NCBI GenBank assembly: GCA_016794145.1
Contig: JAEUKP010000024.1
Coordinates: forward strand, 1-64,000
Origin: Alphaproteobacteria bacterium
GTDB taxonomy: Bacteria; Pseudomonadota; Alphaproteobacteria; Micavibrionales; Micavibrionaceae
Length of the DNA: 64,000 nt
Direction of reading: 5' to 3'
In this document: positions 62,836 through 64,000 of the stretch, in pieces
Position numbering within the stretch: position 1 is the stretch's first letter
How the letters are laid out: each line of letters begins with the position of its first letter
The notes under the pieces: model-generated
Seen by the model: the letters and a program-made list of their open reading frames with translations, nothing else
The model's database searches: none
What the model was told of the DNA's origin: nothing
Made by a program: the position numbers and the translations under genes

Positions 62836-64000
62836 TTATTGTGTGATACTTTTTGCAACAATCGCAACCAGAATAATCGCAACGATATTGGCAATTTTAA
62901 TCAAAGGATTCACTGCAGGACCAGCCGTATCCTTATACGGATCCCCAACAGTATCACCTGTCACCGCGGCTTTATGCGCATCCGATCCTTTGCCGCCATG
63001 GTGCCCTTCTTCAATATATTTTTTTGCGTTATCCCATGCACCCCCACCTGAGGTCATTGAAATAGCAACAAACAGACCTGTTACGATTGTTCCCATTAAC
63101 AGCGCTCCAAGGGATTGGAAGGCCGCGGCAAGACCTGCTAATTTATAAACAATGCAGAACAAAACAATGGGTGCCCCAACAGGCAGCAAAGAGGGCAGAA
63201 CCATCTCACGGATCGCGGCCTTGGTCAACAAATCCACTGCCGTCCCATATTCAGGTTTTGCAGTTCCCTGCATAATCCCTGGAATATCGCGGAACTGCCG
63301 CCGGACCTCAATTACCACAGCACCAGCTGCACGCCCTACGGCTGTCATGGACATTGCTCCGAACAGGTAAGGCAACAAACCACCGATGAAAAGGCCGATA
63401 ACAACATAAGGATCCTGAAGTGAGAATGGAAGATCTCCAAGCTTTGGCAAGTAATGCTTGATCTCTTCAGTATATCCGGCGAACAATACCAAGGCCGCCA
63501 ATCCAGCAGATCCAATCGCATACCCCTTCGTCACCGCTTTTGTTGTATTTCCAACAGCATCCAGTTCGTCTGTCACTTTACGGACATTTTCAGGAAGTCC
63601 TGCCATTTCCGCAATTCCCCCTGCGTTATCTGTAACAGGCCCGAATGCATCAAGCGCAACAACCATTCCAGCCAATGACAACATTGTCGTGGCCGCGGTT
63701 GCAATGCCATAAAGACCCGCAACATGATAGGCAATATAGATCCCAACACAGATTACAATCACAGGCAAAGCCGTTGATTCCATTGAAACGGCCAAACCTT
63801 GGATGACGTTTGTTCCGTGCCCTGTTTCAGATGACTTTGCAATTTCACGTACAGGACGATATGCCGTCGAGGTGTAATATTCAGTGATCCAAACCAAAAG
63901 GCCCGTCACACCCAAACCGACAGCCCCACAAATAAGCAAGTCTTTACCCGTAATAAAACCACCACCCTTCAAGTCAAGATGGGTATCAAGACCGACTTGT
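62836..64000 (-). CDS. hppA: Membrane-bound proton-pumping pyrophosphatase, C-terminal part (cut by window edge)
   Basis: HppA couples pyrophosphate hydrolysis to proton pumping. The frame is open to base 64000, so the start lies outside the window; about 388 C-terminal residues are visible, with many spans. Hallmarks are [38 protein letters not shown] and, near the end, a conserved segment with [16 protein letters not shown] and [19 protein letters not shown]. The Lys in GNTTKA (in place of Ala) marks the K+-independent subfamily, which is typically a proton pump. Confidence 0.95.
   Translation of the reverse strand, partial: QVGLDTHLDLKGGGFITGKDLLICGAVGLGVTGLLVWITEYYTSTAYRPVREIAKSSETGHGTNVIQGLAVSMESTALPVIVICVGIYIAYHVAGLYGIATAATTMLSLAGMVVALDAFGPVTDNAGGIAEMAGLPENVRKVTDELDAVGNTTKAVTKGYAIGSAGLAALVLFAGYTEEIKHYLPKLGDLPFSLQDPYVVIGLFIGGLLPYLFGAMSMTAVGRAAGAVVIEVRRQFRDIPGIMQGTAKPEYGTAVDLLTKAAIREMVLPSLLPVGAPIVLFCIVYKLAGLAAAFQSLGALLMGTIVTGLFVAISMTSGGGAWDNAKKYIEEGHHGGKGSDAHKAAVTGDTVGDPYKDTAGPAVNPLIKIANIVAIILVAIVAKSITQ

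Overview
The window comes from an alphaproteobacterium, most likely a deep-branching, free-living or predatory lineage of the Rhodospirillales/Micavibrionales type; the exact order cannot be fixed from this sequence. Supporting evidence is the CtrA master regulator, the NtrY-NtrX pair followed by hfq-hflX, the fused IspDF enzyme, a YlxR domain fused to an L7Ae-like domain, a DUF1491 protein, and secA divergent from a parvulin gene. MotA, MotB and a FliL-like protein indicate a flagellated cell. Purine, riboflavin, isoprenoid, glutamine and peptidoglycan genes argue against a strongly reduced endosymbiont. By eye the DNA is of middling GC, with clear patches of GC-ending codons (not computed).

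Layout. 1-7370: the translation/transcription operon rimP-nusA-ylxR-infB-rbfA-truB-rpsO, with a terminator-like hairpin just before rimP and another after rpsO. 7371-8100: a gene-poor stretch of dispersed repeats and a candidate small RNA. 8111-9128: a putative lipoprotein gene, then an insertion-like miniature element that forms the end of hflX. 9111-15572 (minus): ntrY-orf-ntrX-HAD phosphatase-hfq-hflX. 15625-17893: ispDF-pgpA-pncC. 17877-21326 (minus): a PAS histidine kinase, DUF1491 protein and prfC. 21534-25172: a small orphan gene, then tgt, a degenerate GGDEF protein and upp, then rpmB. 25429-29127: alr, a RelA/SpoT-like protein and two membrane proteins. 29221-34731: pyrH-frr-uppS-cdsA-dxr, then an Nramp transporter. 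34830-36714: motA-motB. 36715-37475: repeats and a second copy of the miniature element. 37476-43263: an orphan alpha-CTD-like protein, purQ, a membrane protein, a GNAT acetyltransferase, a sugar epimerase and purL. 43303-48628: pnp surrounded by four unrecognised genes. 49159-52629: glpQ, nusB, ribH, tRNA-His and glnA. 52795-56927: an orphan gene, uvrB, a Nudix hydrolase and a parvulin. 57122-64000: secA, fliL, amiC, ctrA and the C-terminal part of a proton-pumping pyrophosphatase cut by the window edge.

Most of the window is core housekeeping. The unusual content lies in the gaps and in a few proteins. There is a two-copy miniature element with TA-flanked terminal inverted repeats that carries a widespread GTCAT-hairpin repeat inside it. 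There is a tRNA-guanine transglycosylase without its zinc cysteines, a RelA/SpoT-like protein and a stand-alone RNA polymerase alpha-CTD-like protein. A 33-bp sequence is shared by two intergenic regions around a membrane-protein pair. Codon composition switches abruptly inside ispDF, cdsA and dxr. I found no CRISPR array, prophage, full-length insertion sequence or recognisable defence island.
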